Positions 42,113-51,934 of a stretch of DNA of 64,000 nucleotides are shown here, in pieces. The DNA lies in the NCBI RefSeq assembly GCF_947500325.1, contig NZ_CANMRQ010000008.1, forward strand, positions 1 through 64,000, in the 5' to 3' direction. The DNA is from an uncultured Lacinutrix sp. Lineage in GTDB: Bacteria > Bacteroidota > Bacteroidia > Flavobacteriales > Flavobacteriaceae. Made by a program: the position numbers and the translations under genes. Positions within the stretch are counted from its first letter, which is position 1; every line of letters starts with the position of its first letter. Under the pieces are notes generated by a model. It searched no databases. It was given only the letters and a program-made list of their open reading frames with translations, and had not been told where the DNA came from.

Positions 42113-44206
42113 TTAATTTTTAACAGCTAGTTGTGTTTCTCTATATTCCTTAACGGCATCTAGAAAATAACGCGCTGAATTAATATAATTAGCTGCAAAG
42201 TCTACAGTTGGCGAATAGACTTTTATTTGATATACCACATCTGAAAATGAAGTATCTATATTTATTTTTTTGGTTTCAACAAACAACTCATCAAATTGCT
42301 TAATAATACTTGCTTGCGTATTTGTTTTTATATTTTCTGAAAGTAAAATTGCTTTTGCAGAATTTACCATGGAACGGTATGCTTCGTAGATAGCACTAGA
42401 ATACACTTTATTATTAAATGCTACTTTAGCTTCTTCTATTTTCTCTTCACTTTCTAGAAACAATGTGGAAATTAAATCGATAACTACTCCTGCACATTCT
42501 CCAATACCTATTGCTTTAACATAATGCTCTTCTGTTCCCCAATCAATAAAATCTTCCTGTGTTAAATTATCTATATTAGATAAATCTGTTAATAGTTCAT
42601 AGAAGTATTTCTCTCCTTTTTCTTTATAGTAGTCAGCATACAATTGCTCTTTTCCGTTAGCTTCATAATCATTAAGAATACGACGTAATGCTTCTGGACC
42701 TCTACGACTTGGAACCTTGACTACTTTATCTGCAAAATAAGCTTTACCATTTCCTATATTTCCTCCGCCTAAAAGCACTTGTAATCCCGGAGCAACTAAT
42801 TTATCTTTAGTTCTTATAGACATACCTTGAAAACCAATGTTTGCCATATTGTGTTGTCCACAAGCATTCATACAACCACTAATTTTAATCACTAGATCTT
42901 CATTTTGTAAATAACTAGGGTATTCTGTTTTTATAATACGCTCTAATTCTTCAGCAATACCAGTACTACTTGCAATTCCTAAATTACAAGTATCTGTACC
43001 AGGACATGCCGTTATATCTACTGCTTTATTATATCCTGCTTCAGCAAAACCTAATTTTTCTAATTCTGAATAGAAAAATGGAATCAAGTCTTCTCTAACA
43101 AAAGGAATTAATATATTTTGCCTTAATGTTAAGCGTATTTCTCCTGCTCCATATTGCTCAACTAAATTGGCCAACAAACGTGCTTTATCTGTATAAAAAT
43201 CTCCTAATAATACCTTTACCCCAATAGCAAAATAGCCCTTTTGTTTTTGAGGAATTACATTTGTAGACTTCCATAAATCGAAGGCCTTTCTATCTTTTAT
43301 TTCTACAATAGGCGTTTCTACTTCTACTGGAATAGAGGTTACATAATCCGTTTCATCTATTTTTACCGTTTTAAATTCAATAGCATTTTGCTCTTCAGCT
43401 ACTAATTCTTTAAAAGCCTCTAAACCAATATCTTTTATTAAAAATTTCAACCTAGCTTTAGCTCTACTTTTACGCTCTCCATAACGATCAAACACTCTTA
43501 AAACACCTTCCATTAAAGGAATTATTTTATCTGAAGCTAAGAATTCGTAAAACACATCTGCATGTCTAGGCTGAGAGCCTAAACCACCACCTAGCATTAC
43601 TTTAAAGCCTTTTATACCGTTTTCAATTTTAGCTATAAAGCCTAAATCATGCATATATGACAATCCTGTATCCTCATCTGTAGCAGAAAAAGAGACTTTA
43701 AACTTCCTACCCATTTCTTGGCAAATAGCGTTTCTTAGAAAAAAACGAAATAGAGCATCTGCATATGGAGACACATCAAAAGGTTCGTTAACATCTATTC
43801 CTGCTGTTTCACTTGCAGTTACATTTCTAACTGTATTTCCACAAGCTTCTCTTAAGGTTACATTATCTTTTTCTAATTCTGCCCAAAGTTCTGGCGTACG
43901 ATTTAAATCTACATAATGAATTTGTATATCCTGACGCGTTGTTATATGCAACCGACTTCTTGAATACTCGTCTGAAACTTCACTAATTCTTCGTAATTGA
44001 TGACTTAACACCTTACCATATGGTAGCTTTATACGAATCATTTGCACACCATGTTGACGCTGACCATAAACACCACGAGCTAAACGCAAGCTTCTAAATT
44101 TTTCTTCGTCGATTTTTCCATTATGAAAAAGCTCTATTTTATTAGCTAATTCTATGACATCCTTTTCTACTATAGGATTTTCAATTTCTGTTCTAAAACT
44201 TTGCAT
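42113..44206 (-). CDS. Ferredoxin-dependent sulfite (or nitrite) reductase with C-terminal HEPN domain
   Basis: 697 residues. The first 560 or so form a complete siroheme/4Fe-4S reductase: SRSRLHITTRQDIQIHYV, CPGTDTCNLG and GCMNACGQHN carry the cluster and siroheme ligands. Residues from about 577 to the end form an all-helical HEPN-like domain (KVYSSAIYEAYRSMVNSAKAILL) without the His of the RNase motif RxxxxH, so probably not a nuclease. Neighbours for sulfate activation, siroheme and ferredoxin point to sulfite as substrate. Confidence 0.88.
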   Translation of the reverse strand: MQSFRTEIENPIVEKDVIELANKIELFHNGKIDEEKFRSLRLARGVYGQRQHGVQMIRIKLPYGKVLSHQLRRISEVSDEYSRSRLHITTRQDIQIHYVDLNRTPELWAELEKDNVTLREACGNTVRNVTASETAGIDVNEPFDVSPYADALFRFFLRNAICQEMGRKFKVSFSATDEDTGLSYMHDLGFIAKIENGIKGFKVMLGGGLGSQPRHADVFYEFLASDKIIPLMEGVLRVFDRYGERKSRAKARLKFLIKDIGLEAFKELVAEEQNAIEFKTVKIDETDYVTSIPVEVETPIVEIKDRKAFDLWKSTNVIPQKQKGYFAIGVKVLLGDFYTDKARLLANLVEQYGAGEIRLTLRQNILIPFVREDLIPFFYSELEKLGFAEAGYNKAVDITACPGTDTCNLGIASSTGIAEELERIIKTEYPSYLQNEDLVIKISGCMNACGQHNMANIGFQGMSIRTKDKLVAPGLQVLLGGGNIGNGKAYFADKVVKVPSRRGPEALRRILNDYEANGKEQLYADYYKEKGEKYFYELLTDLSNIDNLTQEDFIDWGTEEHYVKAIGIGECAGVVIDLISTLFLESEEKIEEAKVAFNNKVYSSAIYEAYRSMVNSAKAILLSENIKTNTQASIIKQFDELFVETKKINIDTSFSDVVYQIKVYSPTVDFAANYINSARYFLDAVKEYRETQLAVKN

Positions 44207-44259
44207 TATTATTAATCTTAGCTTAAAACTACTTTTACGCAGTTTCTTATTTATAATTT

Positions 44260-44619
<360 letters not shown>

Positions 44620-44628
44620 TTAAAAGAG

Positions 44629-45876
44629 TTATTGGATAAATCCTGCACCGACTGTATTATTAGATTGATTATCTATTAATATAAAAGAGCCATTTGTTCT
44701 GTGTGATTTAAAAGAATCGTAAAAAACAGGTTTATTTAACTTAAAAGAAACTGATGCTATGTCATTCATATTTAAAGCCTTTGCATTCTCATCGATTCCT
44801 GAATAATCTGGATTTATTTTATGATGTATACGATCTACTTTTGCTAACACTTTATTTACTCCATGCTGTATTATATACTTGCTTCCTAGGGTTAATTGTT
44901 GTGAATCCATCCAAGAAATAGTTGCAACAAATTGTTTATCTATAGTTGGCAAATCATTAGCTTTAACAATCATATCGCCGCGGCTAATATTTACATCGTT
45001 TTCAAGTGTTATTACTACAGAAGAGCGTCTTGAAGCTGTTTCTACTTTTTGATCATGAAATAATATTTCTTTTATTTTAGATCTTGTTTGTGAAGGCAAC
45101 ACCACTACTTCATCTCCTAGACTAAGTTCTCCTCCATATATTTTTCCTGCATAACCTCTAAAATCATGGAATTCTTCGGTCTTTGGTCTAATTACATATT
45201 GTACTGGAAATCTTGGTGTACCTGTATTGTATATATCTTGATTATCTATTTTTTCTAAATACTGTAATAATGTTTCACCAGTATACCAAGGTGTGTTTTT
45301 AGATTTATTAACTACATTATCTCCTTTTAAAGCACTAACTGGCACAAAAGTTATTTTTTGGTCCTTATAATCTCTTTTACTCATTAAAGCTTCAAAGTCT
45401 GCTTTAATTTCATCGTATTTTTCCTTAGAAAAATCTACTAAATCCATTTTATTTATAGCGACTATAACTGTTTTAATTCTTAATAGATTATTAATAAAAA
45501 AATGACGATTAGTTTGCTCTATAACACCTTTACGAGCATCAATTAATACTATAGCTGCTTGAGATGTTGAAGCTCCTGTAACCATATTTCTAGTATACTC
45601 GACATGTCCAGGTGTATCTGCAATTATGTAACTTTTATTTGCAGTAGAAAAATAAATATGTGCGACATCTATTGTTATACCTTGTTCTCTTTCTGCTACT
45701 AATCCATCTGTTGCTAAAGAAAAATCTAAATAATCGTAACCTAGTTGCTTACTCTTTTTTTCTATTGCTTCTAATTTATCTGTAGTTAGTGATTTGGTAT
45801 CGTAAAGTAATCTTCCAATTAATGTACTTTTTCCATCATCTACGCTTCCTGCTGTTGCTATTTTTAAAACTTCCAT
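44629..45876 (-). CDS. cysN: Sulfate adenylyltransferase subunit 1 (GTPase)
   Basis: GTPase subunit of ATP sulfurylase, which makes APS from sulfate. 415 residues: G1 GSVDDGKST, G3 DTPGHVEYTRNM, G4 NKMDLV, then two beta-barrel domains. It stops before any CysC (APS kinase) domain. It works with CysD, encoded 23 bp upstream. Confidence 0.95.
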   Translation of the reverse strand: MEVLKIATAGSVDDGKSTLIGRLLYDTKSLTTDKLEAIEKKSKQLGYDYLDFSLATDGLVAEREQGITIDVAHIYFSTANKSYIIADTPGHVEYTRNMVTGASTSQAAIVLIDARKGVIEQTNRHFFINNLLRIKTVIVAINKMDLVDFSKEKYDEIKADFEALMSKRDYKDQKITFVPVSALKGDNVVNKSKNTPWYTGETLLQYLEKIDNQDIYNTGTPRFPVQYVIRPKTEEFHDFRGYAGKIYGGELSLGDEVVVLPSQTRSKIKEILFHDQKVETASRRSSVVITLENDVNISRGDMIVKANDLPTIDKQFVATISWMDSQQLTLGSKYIIQHGVNKVLAKVDRIHHKINPDYSGIDENAKALNMNDIASVSFKLNKPVFYDSFKSHRTNGSFILIDNQSNNTVGAGFIQ

Positions 45877-45899
45877 TTATTATATTTAATTACTTTATA

Positions 45900-46802
45900 T
45901 TAAAAATATCCTTGTTGTTTTCTTTTTTCCATTGCAGCCTCAGAACGTTTATCATCTATTCTTGCTCCTCTTTCTGAGATTGAAGATTCTCTAATTTCTT
46001 GTACCACACTTTTAATATCTGCTGCAGTAGATAACACTGCCGCAGTACAACTCATATCTCCTACTGTTCTAAATCGTACTATTCTTTCTATAACCTCCTC
46101 GTCTTTATCTCTATAAACCACATCATCATCTGCAGACCATATTAAACCATCTCTTAAAAATGTAGCTCTTGTATGAGCAAAATAGATTGAAGGAATTTCA
46201 ATTTGTTCTTTTTGTATATATGACCAGACATCTAATTCTGTCCAGTTAGAAATAGGAAAAACACGTACATTTTGCCCTAACTCGATTTGGCCATTAAGCA
46301 TATCGAATAATTCTGGCCTTTGGTTTTTCTCGTCCCATTGCCCAAAATCATCACGTACAGAAAAAATACGCTCTTTTGCTCTTGCTTTTTCCTCATCACG
46401 TCTTGCTCCTCCAATACATGCATCAAACTTAAATTCTTCAATAGCATCTAAAAGAGTAGTAGTTTGTAATACATTTCTACTAGAATATCTTCCAGATTCT
46501 TCTTTAACTTTACCTTCATCAATAGAATCTTGAACATTTCTTACAATAAGTTCTAAACCTAATTCTTTGACTAAGCGGTCTCTAAATTCTATAGTTTCAG
46601 GAAAATTATGTCCTGTATCGATATGCATTAATGGGAAAGGAATTTTTGCTGGATAAAATGCCTTTTGCGCTAGACGCACTAAGGTGATTGAATCTTTTCC
46701 CCCAGAAAATAAAAGCACTGGCTTTTCGAATTGAGCAGCCACTTCTCGCATAATGTATATAGCTTCACTTTCTAATGGATTTACTTTTGATGTATCTTTC
46801 AT
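45900..46802 (-). CDS. cysD: Sulfate adenylyltransferase subunit 2
   Basis: Catalytic subunit of ATP sulfurylase. About 300 residues from the ATG at 46802 (MKDTSKVNPLESEAIYIMREVAAQF), which gives the normal family length. A longer frame from 46844 would overlap cysH. The PP-loop is LFSGGKDSITL, with GGARRDEEKARAKER downstream and the C-terminal SERGARIDDK. Confidence 0.95.
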   Translation of the reverse strand: MKDTSKVNPLESEAIYIMREVAAQFEKPVLLFSGGKDSITLVRLAQKAFYPAKIPFPLMHIDTGHNFPETIEFRDRLVKELGLELIVRNVQDSIDEGKVKEESGRYSSRNVLQTTTLLDAIEEFKFDACIGGARRDEEKARAKERIFSVRDDFGQWDEKNQRPELFDMLNGQIELGQNVRVFPISNWTELDVWSYIQKEQIEIPSIYFAHTRATFLRDGLIWSADDDVVYRDKDEEVIERIVRFRTVGDMSCTAAVLSTAADIKSVVQEIRESSISERGARIDDKRSEAAMEKRKQQGYF

Positions 46803-46827
46803 TTGGTTATTATATGTTTTAGAGGTA

Positions 46828-47442
46828 TTAAGCATGTAATCCACACTCTCTATTAGCTAATTGTTTTGTTGGATCGAAATATTTAAATTCATTTGGCAAA
46901 TTATTTTCTTCTAAATAGTCATCTAATTCTTCATCTGTCCAATTGTAAAAAGGACTCACTTTTATTACTCCATTTTTATCTTGAGAAACAATATTTATAC
47001 TGTCTCTAAATGCAGTTTGTCCTTTACGTAAATTTGTAAACCACACATCTGGTTTATGCTCATCCATCGCTCTTTTAAAAGGCTCTAATTTTACTTGTTC
47101 TGTAAATATCTTATGCGCAGGATTATTAATTTCGGGAATACCTAAAACGATATCTCTATGTGCTGTTGTTTGCATTGGCACAAATAATTTTACATTTAAA
47201 TTTAATTGCTTAATAACTTCTTCTGCATGTTTATATGTATTAGGTGTATTATACCCTGTATCACACCAAACCACTTTAATATCCTTTTTTATTTGACTTG
47301 TAACATTTAAAATAGCAGCTTCATAGGGTCTAAAATTAGTTGTAACTAATGGCGATTTAGCAATTCCTATTGCCCATTTCACAATCTCTATAGGTGTTTT
47401 ACCTTGTAACTTTTTGTTTATTTTATTTAAGTCTAATTCCAT
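46828..47442 (-). CDS. cysH: Phosphoadenylyl-sulfate (or adenylyl-sulfate) reductase
   Basis: About 204 residues. It has the PAPS-reductase fold and the C-terminal catalytic ECGLH motif (RECGLHA). The two Cys pairs that bind 4Fe-4S in typical APS reductases are absent, so it looks like a PAPS-type enzyme, although no APS kinase gene is in the cluster. The usual P-loop region is shortened at the N-terminus (SPLVTTNFRPYEAAIL). The ATG at 47442 overlaps the upstream stop as TAATG and is preferred over 47454. Confidence 0.88.
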   Translation of the reverse strand: MELDLNKINKKLQGKTPIEIVKWAIGIAKSPLVTTNFRPYEAAILNVTSQIKKDIKVVWCDTGYNTPNTYKHAEEVIKQLNLNVKLFVPMQTTAHRDIVLGIPEINNPAHKIFTEQVKLEPFKRAMDEHKPDVWFTNLRKGQTAFRDSINIVSQDKNGVIKVSPFYNWTDEELDDYLEENNLPNEFKYFDPTKQLANRECGLHA

Positions 47443-47735
47443 TATTTTCCCCATTTTATTTTATTCCAAGCACGCTCATGAAAAAAGTACAAACCCATTT
47501 TTGAGACTAGCTCAATTCCTCCAATTGAAATTGCCATTGCTATTGTTCCTGTAATTAAATACGATATAAGTACAGTATCTAATGTCCCAATTACTCTCCA
47601 ACTAATTGTTTTCATTAAACTTCTCTTTATTTTCTCTTCAGAGGTTTTGTTTTCTATTTTATTTTGCGCACCATTTAAAGAAGTCTCTTTTCCTTCTTTT
47701 TTAATGTCATTTTTATATAAAATATTTATCATCAT
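47442..47735 (-). CDS. DUF2061 small membrane protein
   Basis: 97 residues. A hydrophilic N-terminus is followed by a DUF2061 domain: SLMKTISWRVIGTLDTVLISYLITGTIAMAISIGGIELVSK with two membrane segments, then FHERAWNKIKWGK. The family often lies in sulfate assimilation operons. Its role is unknown; a link to sulfate uptake is possible. First gene behind the operator at 47750, coupled to cysH. Confidence 0.88.
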   Translation of the reverse strand: MMINILYKNDIKKEGKETSLNGAQNKIENKTSEEKIKRSLMKTISWRVIGTLDTVLISYLITGTIAMAISIGGIELVSKMGLYFFHERAWNKIKWGK

Positions 47736-47749
47736 TTTTATTACTATTT

Positions 47750-47774
47750 AATTCCTATAGGAATACTAGGAATT
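47750..47774 (-). promoter_or_regulatory. Putative Rrf2-type operator before the cys genes
   Basis: ATTCCTATAGGAAT (47751-47764) is a perfect 14-bp palindrome. A further AGGAATT at 47768-47774 makes a second, wider dyad with AATTCCT at 47750-47756. It begins about where transcription from the promoter at 47780-47811 should start, a position suited to repression. The Rrf2 regulator gene is immediately upstream. Confidence 0.65.
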
Positions 47775-47779
47775 TAAAA

Positions 47780-47811
47780 CAAATGTAAATCAAGAAATTA
47801 AATCTAGCAAA
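47780..47811 (-). promoter_or_regulatory. Promoter of the sulfate assimilation genes
   Basis: On the minus strand TTTG (47811-47808), 20 bases, then TACATTTG (47787-47780): exact matches to both Bacteroidota promoter boxes with normal spacing. It lies in the 85-bp gap between the Rrf2 gene and the DUF2061 gene. Confidence 0.7.
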
Positions 47812-47820
47812 GTATTTATG

Positions 47821-48237
47821 TTATTTTTGAGAAATTAAATCTGAGAGTGTTGTATTATTAAATATTTTTAAAGTACTATCTCTTACATCTAGCATTAGAT
47901 TATGGACTGCACAAACAGTTTCATCAGGACAATCATCACATCTCTCATAAAAATTAAGACTTACACACGGTACCATCGCAATAGGCCCTTCAAGTGCACG
48001 CATAACATCAGCCATTTTTATATCTTCTGGCTCTTTTATAAGATAATACCCTCCTGTTTTTCCTTTTTTAGAACCTAAAACTCCATTTTTTTTAAGAGTT
48101 AGTAATATACTCTCTAAAAATTTTTGAGATATATTTTCTGCTTTAGAAATGTTTGCAATTTGAACAGGGTCGCGTTCTTCTTTTTTTCCTAAATGCACTA
48201 GAGCCTTAATTCCATATTTTGTTTTCTTTGAAAGCAT
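47821..48237 (-). CDS. Rrf2-family transcriptional regulator
   Basis: 138 residues. N-terminal winged helix (KYGIKALVHLGKKEERDPVQIANISKAENISQKFLESILLTLKKNGVLGSKKGKTGGYYL) and a C-terminal Cys cluster (CVSLNFYERCDDCPDETVC) like those holding Fe-S clusters in IscR and NsrR. It could sense Fe-S or cysteine status. Position suggests it controls the cys genes downstream through the palindrome at 47750, comparable in concept to CymR of Firmicutes; that is an inference. Confidence 0.9.
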   Translation of the reverse strand: MLSKKTKYGIKALVHLGKKEERDPVQIANISKAENISQKFLESILLTLKKNGVLGSKKGKTGGYYLIKEPEDIKMADVMRALEGPIAMVPCVSLNFYERCDDCPDETVCAVHNLMLDVRDSTLKIFNNTTLSDLISQK

Positions 48238-48264
48238 ACAACAAATGTACTTATTTTTAATTAT

Positions 48265-49221
48265 TTAAAAGATAGCTTCGGCTATTGCCTTAATATTATC
48301 ACTTTTCCCCATTGAATAATAATGTAATACTGGAATACCAGCTTTTTCTAATTCTTTAGATTGCTGTATACACCATTCTATACCTATTTGTCTCACTTCT
48401 TTATTATCCTTACACTTTACAACCTCTAATATAAGAGCTTCTGGTAAATCTACATGAAACCTATGGGGAATTATATTTAATTGTCTTTTAGTAGCTATAG
48501 GTTTTAACCCTGGTATTATTGGCACTGTTATCCCTTCATTTCTACATTTTTTTACAAATTCAAAATATTTTTGATTATCAAAAAACATTTGAGTGACTAT
48601 ATATTCTGCTCCGTTTTTAATTTTCTTTTTTAAAAAATGAATATCACTATCCAAACTTGGTGCTTCCATATGCTTTTCTGGATAAGCGCCAACTCCTACA
48701 CAAAAGTTTGTTGCTGAACAATTTTCTAATTCATCATCTAAATATTTAGCATTATTTAAATTTGAAATTTGTGTTACAAGTTCACTTGCATAATGATGCC
48801 CTTCTTTTTCAGGTGCAAAATACGTTTCTGTTTTTACTGCGTCACCACGTAAAGCCATGACATTATCAATTCCTAAAAAATCCAGATCAATTAAAAAATT
48901 CTCGGTATCTTCTTTAGTAAAACCTCCACATAGAATATGAGGAATAGCGTCGACTTGATATTTATTTTGTAGTGCAGCACATATCCCTACTGTACCTGGA
49001 CGTTTTTTAACAACTTGCTTTTTTAATAAACCATTACCACAATCTTTATAAGTATACTCTTCTCTGTGATAAGTAACATCAATAAATGGAGGTTTAAATT
49101 CCATTAAAGGGTCTATATTATCAAAAATAGATTGAATATGCTGTCCTTTTAAAGGTGGCAAAATCTCGAATGAAAAGCGTGTTTTCCCATTCGCTTCGTT
49201 TATATGTTCTACTACTTTCAT
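48265..49221 (-). CDS. metF: 5,10-methylenetetrahydrofolate reductase
   Basis: Makes 5-methyltetrahydrofolate, the methyl donor for methionine synthase. About 318 residues: TRFSFEILPPLKG at the N-terminus, the FAD-binding region with LALRGD-like VMALRGDAV, and TQMFFDNQKYFEF. The ATG at 49221 (MKVVEHINEANG) avoids the overlap that the earlier ATG at 49251 would make with metH, and is preferred. It follows the second metH gene directly. Confidence 0.94.
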   Translation of the reverse strand: MKVVEHINEANGKTRFSFEILPPLKGQHIQSIFDNIDPLMEFKPPFIDVTYHREEYTYKDCGNGLLKKQVVKKRPGTVGICAALQNKYQVDAIPHILCGGFTKEDTENFLIDLDFLGIDNVMALRGDAVKTETYFAPEKEGHHYASELVTQISNLNNAKYLDDELENCSATNFCVGVGAYPEKHMEAPSLDSDIHFLKKKIKNGAEYIVTQMFFDNQKYFEFVKKCRNEGITVPIIPGLKPIATKRQLNIIPHRFHVDLPEALILEVVKCKDNKEVRQIGIEWCIQQSKELEKAGIPVLHYYSMGKSDNIKAIAEAIF

Positions 49222-49223
49222 AC

Positions 49224-51923
49224 TTATTCTGCTAGATTTGGATTTAGCCATTTTCTAGCTATTTCTTCATTAATACTTCTACGTTTAGCATAATCCTTTA
49301 ATTGATCTTCTTTTATTTTTCCAAGACCGAAATATTTAGCTTCTTTATTACCAAAATAATAACCACTTACACTCGCTGCTGGCCACATAGCCAAACTTTC
49401 AGTTAGTTTTACTCCAATATTTTTTTCAACATCTAAAAGCTCCCAAATCGTTGTTTTCTCTAAATGATCTGGACATGCTGGATATCCAGGCGCTGGACGA
49501 ATGCCTTTATAATTTTCTTTTATTAAATCTTGATTACTTAATGTTTCATTTTCAGTATAAGCCCAATGTTTTGTTCGTACTTCTTTATGTAAATACTCTG
49601 CAAAAGCCTCGGCTAATCTATCTGCTAAAGCTTTTATCATAATAGAGTTGTAATCATCATTATTAGCTTCAAATTGTTCTGCCAACTCTTTTGTTCCAAA
49701 GCCCGTAGTCACGCAAAATGCACCAATATAATCCTGAATTCCTGTAGCTTTAGGTGCAATAAAATCGGCTAATGCAAAGTTTGGAATGCTTTCTCGTTTT
49801 TTAAGCTGTTGGCGTAAGGTTAAAAATTTAATATTCTTACTTTGGCTATCAAATCCGCTTGAGCACATATTAGGAACCTTTACTTCAATATCATCATCAT
49901 TTACGGTATTTGCTGGAAACAAACCAAAAACAGCTTTTGCTTTTAACAATTTCTCATCAAATATTTCCCTAAGTAGTTCTTGAGCATCTGCAAATAATTC
50001 TGTTGCTTGGGTTCCAACTATTTCATCTTTTAAAATATCTGGGTATTTACCATGTAAGTCCCAACTTCTAAAAAAGGGCGACCAATCAATAAATGACTCA
50101 AGTGACTTAATATCAAATTCATGAATAGTTTGAACACCTAACTGTTTTGGTTTTACAATGCTTGTAGTTTCCCAATCAATTTTAAATTTTCGTGCTCTCG
50201 CTTCATCAATTGTTCTGTATTCTTTTTGTTTTGTTCGACTTAAAAATTGTTCTCGAAATTTATTATACTCTTCACGAATTTGATTTTTATATAATGTGTT
50301 ACTTTCTTGTAATAAATCTCCAACTACAGTAACTGCACGAGATGCATCATTAATATGGATAACAGTATTTTGGTAATGCGGCGCAATTTTTACAGCAGTA
50401 TGTGCTTTTGATGTTGTTGCTCCTCCAATAATTAATGGGATTTCGATATTTTGTTTTTCTAATTCCTTAGACACATAAACCATTTCATCTAATGACGGTG
50501 TTATTAATCCACTTAAACCAATTACATCTACTCTTTCTTTTATAGCAGTTTCTATAATTTTTTCTGGAGGAACCATGACTCCTAAATCAATGATTTCGTA
50601 ATTATTACACCCCAAAACAACACTTACTATATTTTTCCCTATATCATGAACATCTCCTTTTACAGTTGCCATTAAAATCTTTCCAGCAAACTCTTGTTTT
50701 CCATCTTTTTCATCTTCAATAAACGGCTGTAAATAAGCTACTGCTTTTTTCATTACTCTTGCTGATTTCACAACTTGTGGTAAGAACATTTTTCCACTTC
50801 CAAAAAGATCTCCAACAACATTCATTCCTATCATTAAATGTCCCTCAATCACTTGTATTGGTCTAGAAACTGATAATCTCGCTTCTTCAACATCTTCAAC
50901 AATAAAAGCATCTATCCCTTTTACTAAGGCATGTGTTATTCTAGATTGTAAGTTTAAATTACGCCATTCCTGTATTGTTTCGGTTTCTTCTTTTTTATTC
51001 CCTTTTACTGTTTCTGCAAAATCTAAGAGCCGTTCTGTAGCATCATCTTTTCTATCAAATAAGACATCTTCAACACGTTCTAATAATTCTTTATCTATTT
51101 CATCATAAATCTCCAACATTGTTGGGTTTACAATTCCTAAATTCATTCCATTTTTTATGGCATGATATAAAAACGAAGAGTGCATTGCCTCTCGAACCGT
51201 ATTATTTCCTCTAAATGAGAATGACACATTACTCACGCCTCCAGAGACATTAGCATAAGGTAAATTTTCACGAATCCATTTAGTAGCATTAAAGAAGTCT
51301 AGAGCATTTTTTCTGTGTTCTTCCATTCCTGTAGCCACAGGAAATATATTAGGGTCGAATATGATGTCTTGAGGAGGAAAATTGACTTCACTAACTAATA
51401 TATCGTAAGATCGTTTACATATTTCAATACGTCTTTCATAAGTATCTGCTTGCCCATGCTCATCAAAAGCCATCACAATTACTGCAGCTCCATAACGTTT
51501 TACTAATTTTGCTTGGTATTTAAATTGGGCTTCTCCTTCTTTTAAACTAATAGAATTTACTACACTTTTCCCTTGAACAACTTGTAACCCCGCTTCAATT
51601 ATTTCCCATTTAGAGCTATCAATCATAATTGGGACTCTTGCAATATCTGGTTCTGAAGCAATAAGATTTAAAAAGGTAGTCATAGCTTCTACACCATCAA
51701 GCATACCTTCATCCATATTGACATCAATAATTTGCGCACCACCTTCTACTTGGTCTCTAGCAACACTTAACGCTTCTTCAAATTTTTCTTCTTTTATTAA
51801 ACGTAAAAATTTACGAGAGCCAGTAACATTAGTTCGCTCTCCAACATTAATAAAATTAGTATCTGGTGTAACTACAAGTGGCTCTAAGCCAGATAATGTT
51901 AAATATTTATTATCCTTAGGCAT
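49224..51923 (-). CDS. metH: Cobalamin-dependent methionine synthase, C-terminal three domains
   Basis: 899 residues: pterin-binding domain (about 1-300; [23 protein letters not shown]), B12-binding cap and Rossmann domain (about 340-560; [18 protein letters not shown] with the cobalt-ligating His) and SAM-binding activation domain (about 570-895; [12 protein letters not shown]). The homocysteine-binding first domain is the separate gene 11 bp upstream; together they equal the length of E. coli MetH. Confidence 0.95.
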   Translation of the reverse strand: MPKDNKYLTLSGLEPLVVTPDTNFINVGERTNVTGSRKFLRLIKEEKFEEALSVARDQVEGGAQIIDVNMDEGMLDGVEAMTTFLNLIASEPDIARVPIMIDSSKWEIIEAGLQVVQGKSVVNSISLKEGEAQFKYQAKLVKRYGAAVIVMAFDEHGQADTYERRIEICKRSYDILVSEVNFPPQDIIFDPNIFPVATGMEEHRKNALDFFNATKWIRENLPYANVSGGVSNVSFSFRGNNTVREAMHSSFLYHAIKNGMNLGIVNPTMLEIYDEIDKELLERVEDVLFDRKDDATERLLDFAETVKGNKKEETETIQEWRNLNLQSRITHALVKGIDAFIVEDVEEARLSVSRPIQVIEGHLMIGMNVVGDLFGSGKMFLPQVVKSARVMKKAVAYLQPFIEDEKDGKQEFAGKILMATVKGDVHDIGKNIVSVVLGCNNYEIIDLGVMVPPEKIIETAIKERVDVIGLSGLITPSLDEMVYVSKELEKQNIEIPLIIGGATTSKAHTAVKIAPHYQNTVIHINDASRAVTVVGDLLQESNTLYKNQIREEYNKFREQFLSRTKQKEYRTIDEARARKFKIDWETTSIVKPKQLGVQTIHEFDIKSLESFIDWSPFFRSWDLHGKYPDILKDEIVGTQATELFADAQELLREIFDEKLLKAKAVFGLFPANTVNDDDIEVKVPNMCSSGFDSQSKNIKFLTLRQQLKKRESIPNFALADFIAPKATGIQDYIGAFCVTTGFGTKELAEQFEANNDDYNSIMIKALADRLAEAFAEYLHKEVRTKHWAYTENETLSNQDLIKENYKGIRPAPGYPACPDHLEKTTIWELLDVEKNIGVKLTESLAMWPAASVSGYYFGNKEAKYFGLGKIKEDQLKDYAKRRSINEEIARKWLNPNLAE

Positions 51924-51934
51924 AACTTTAATCT

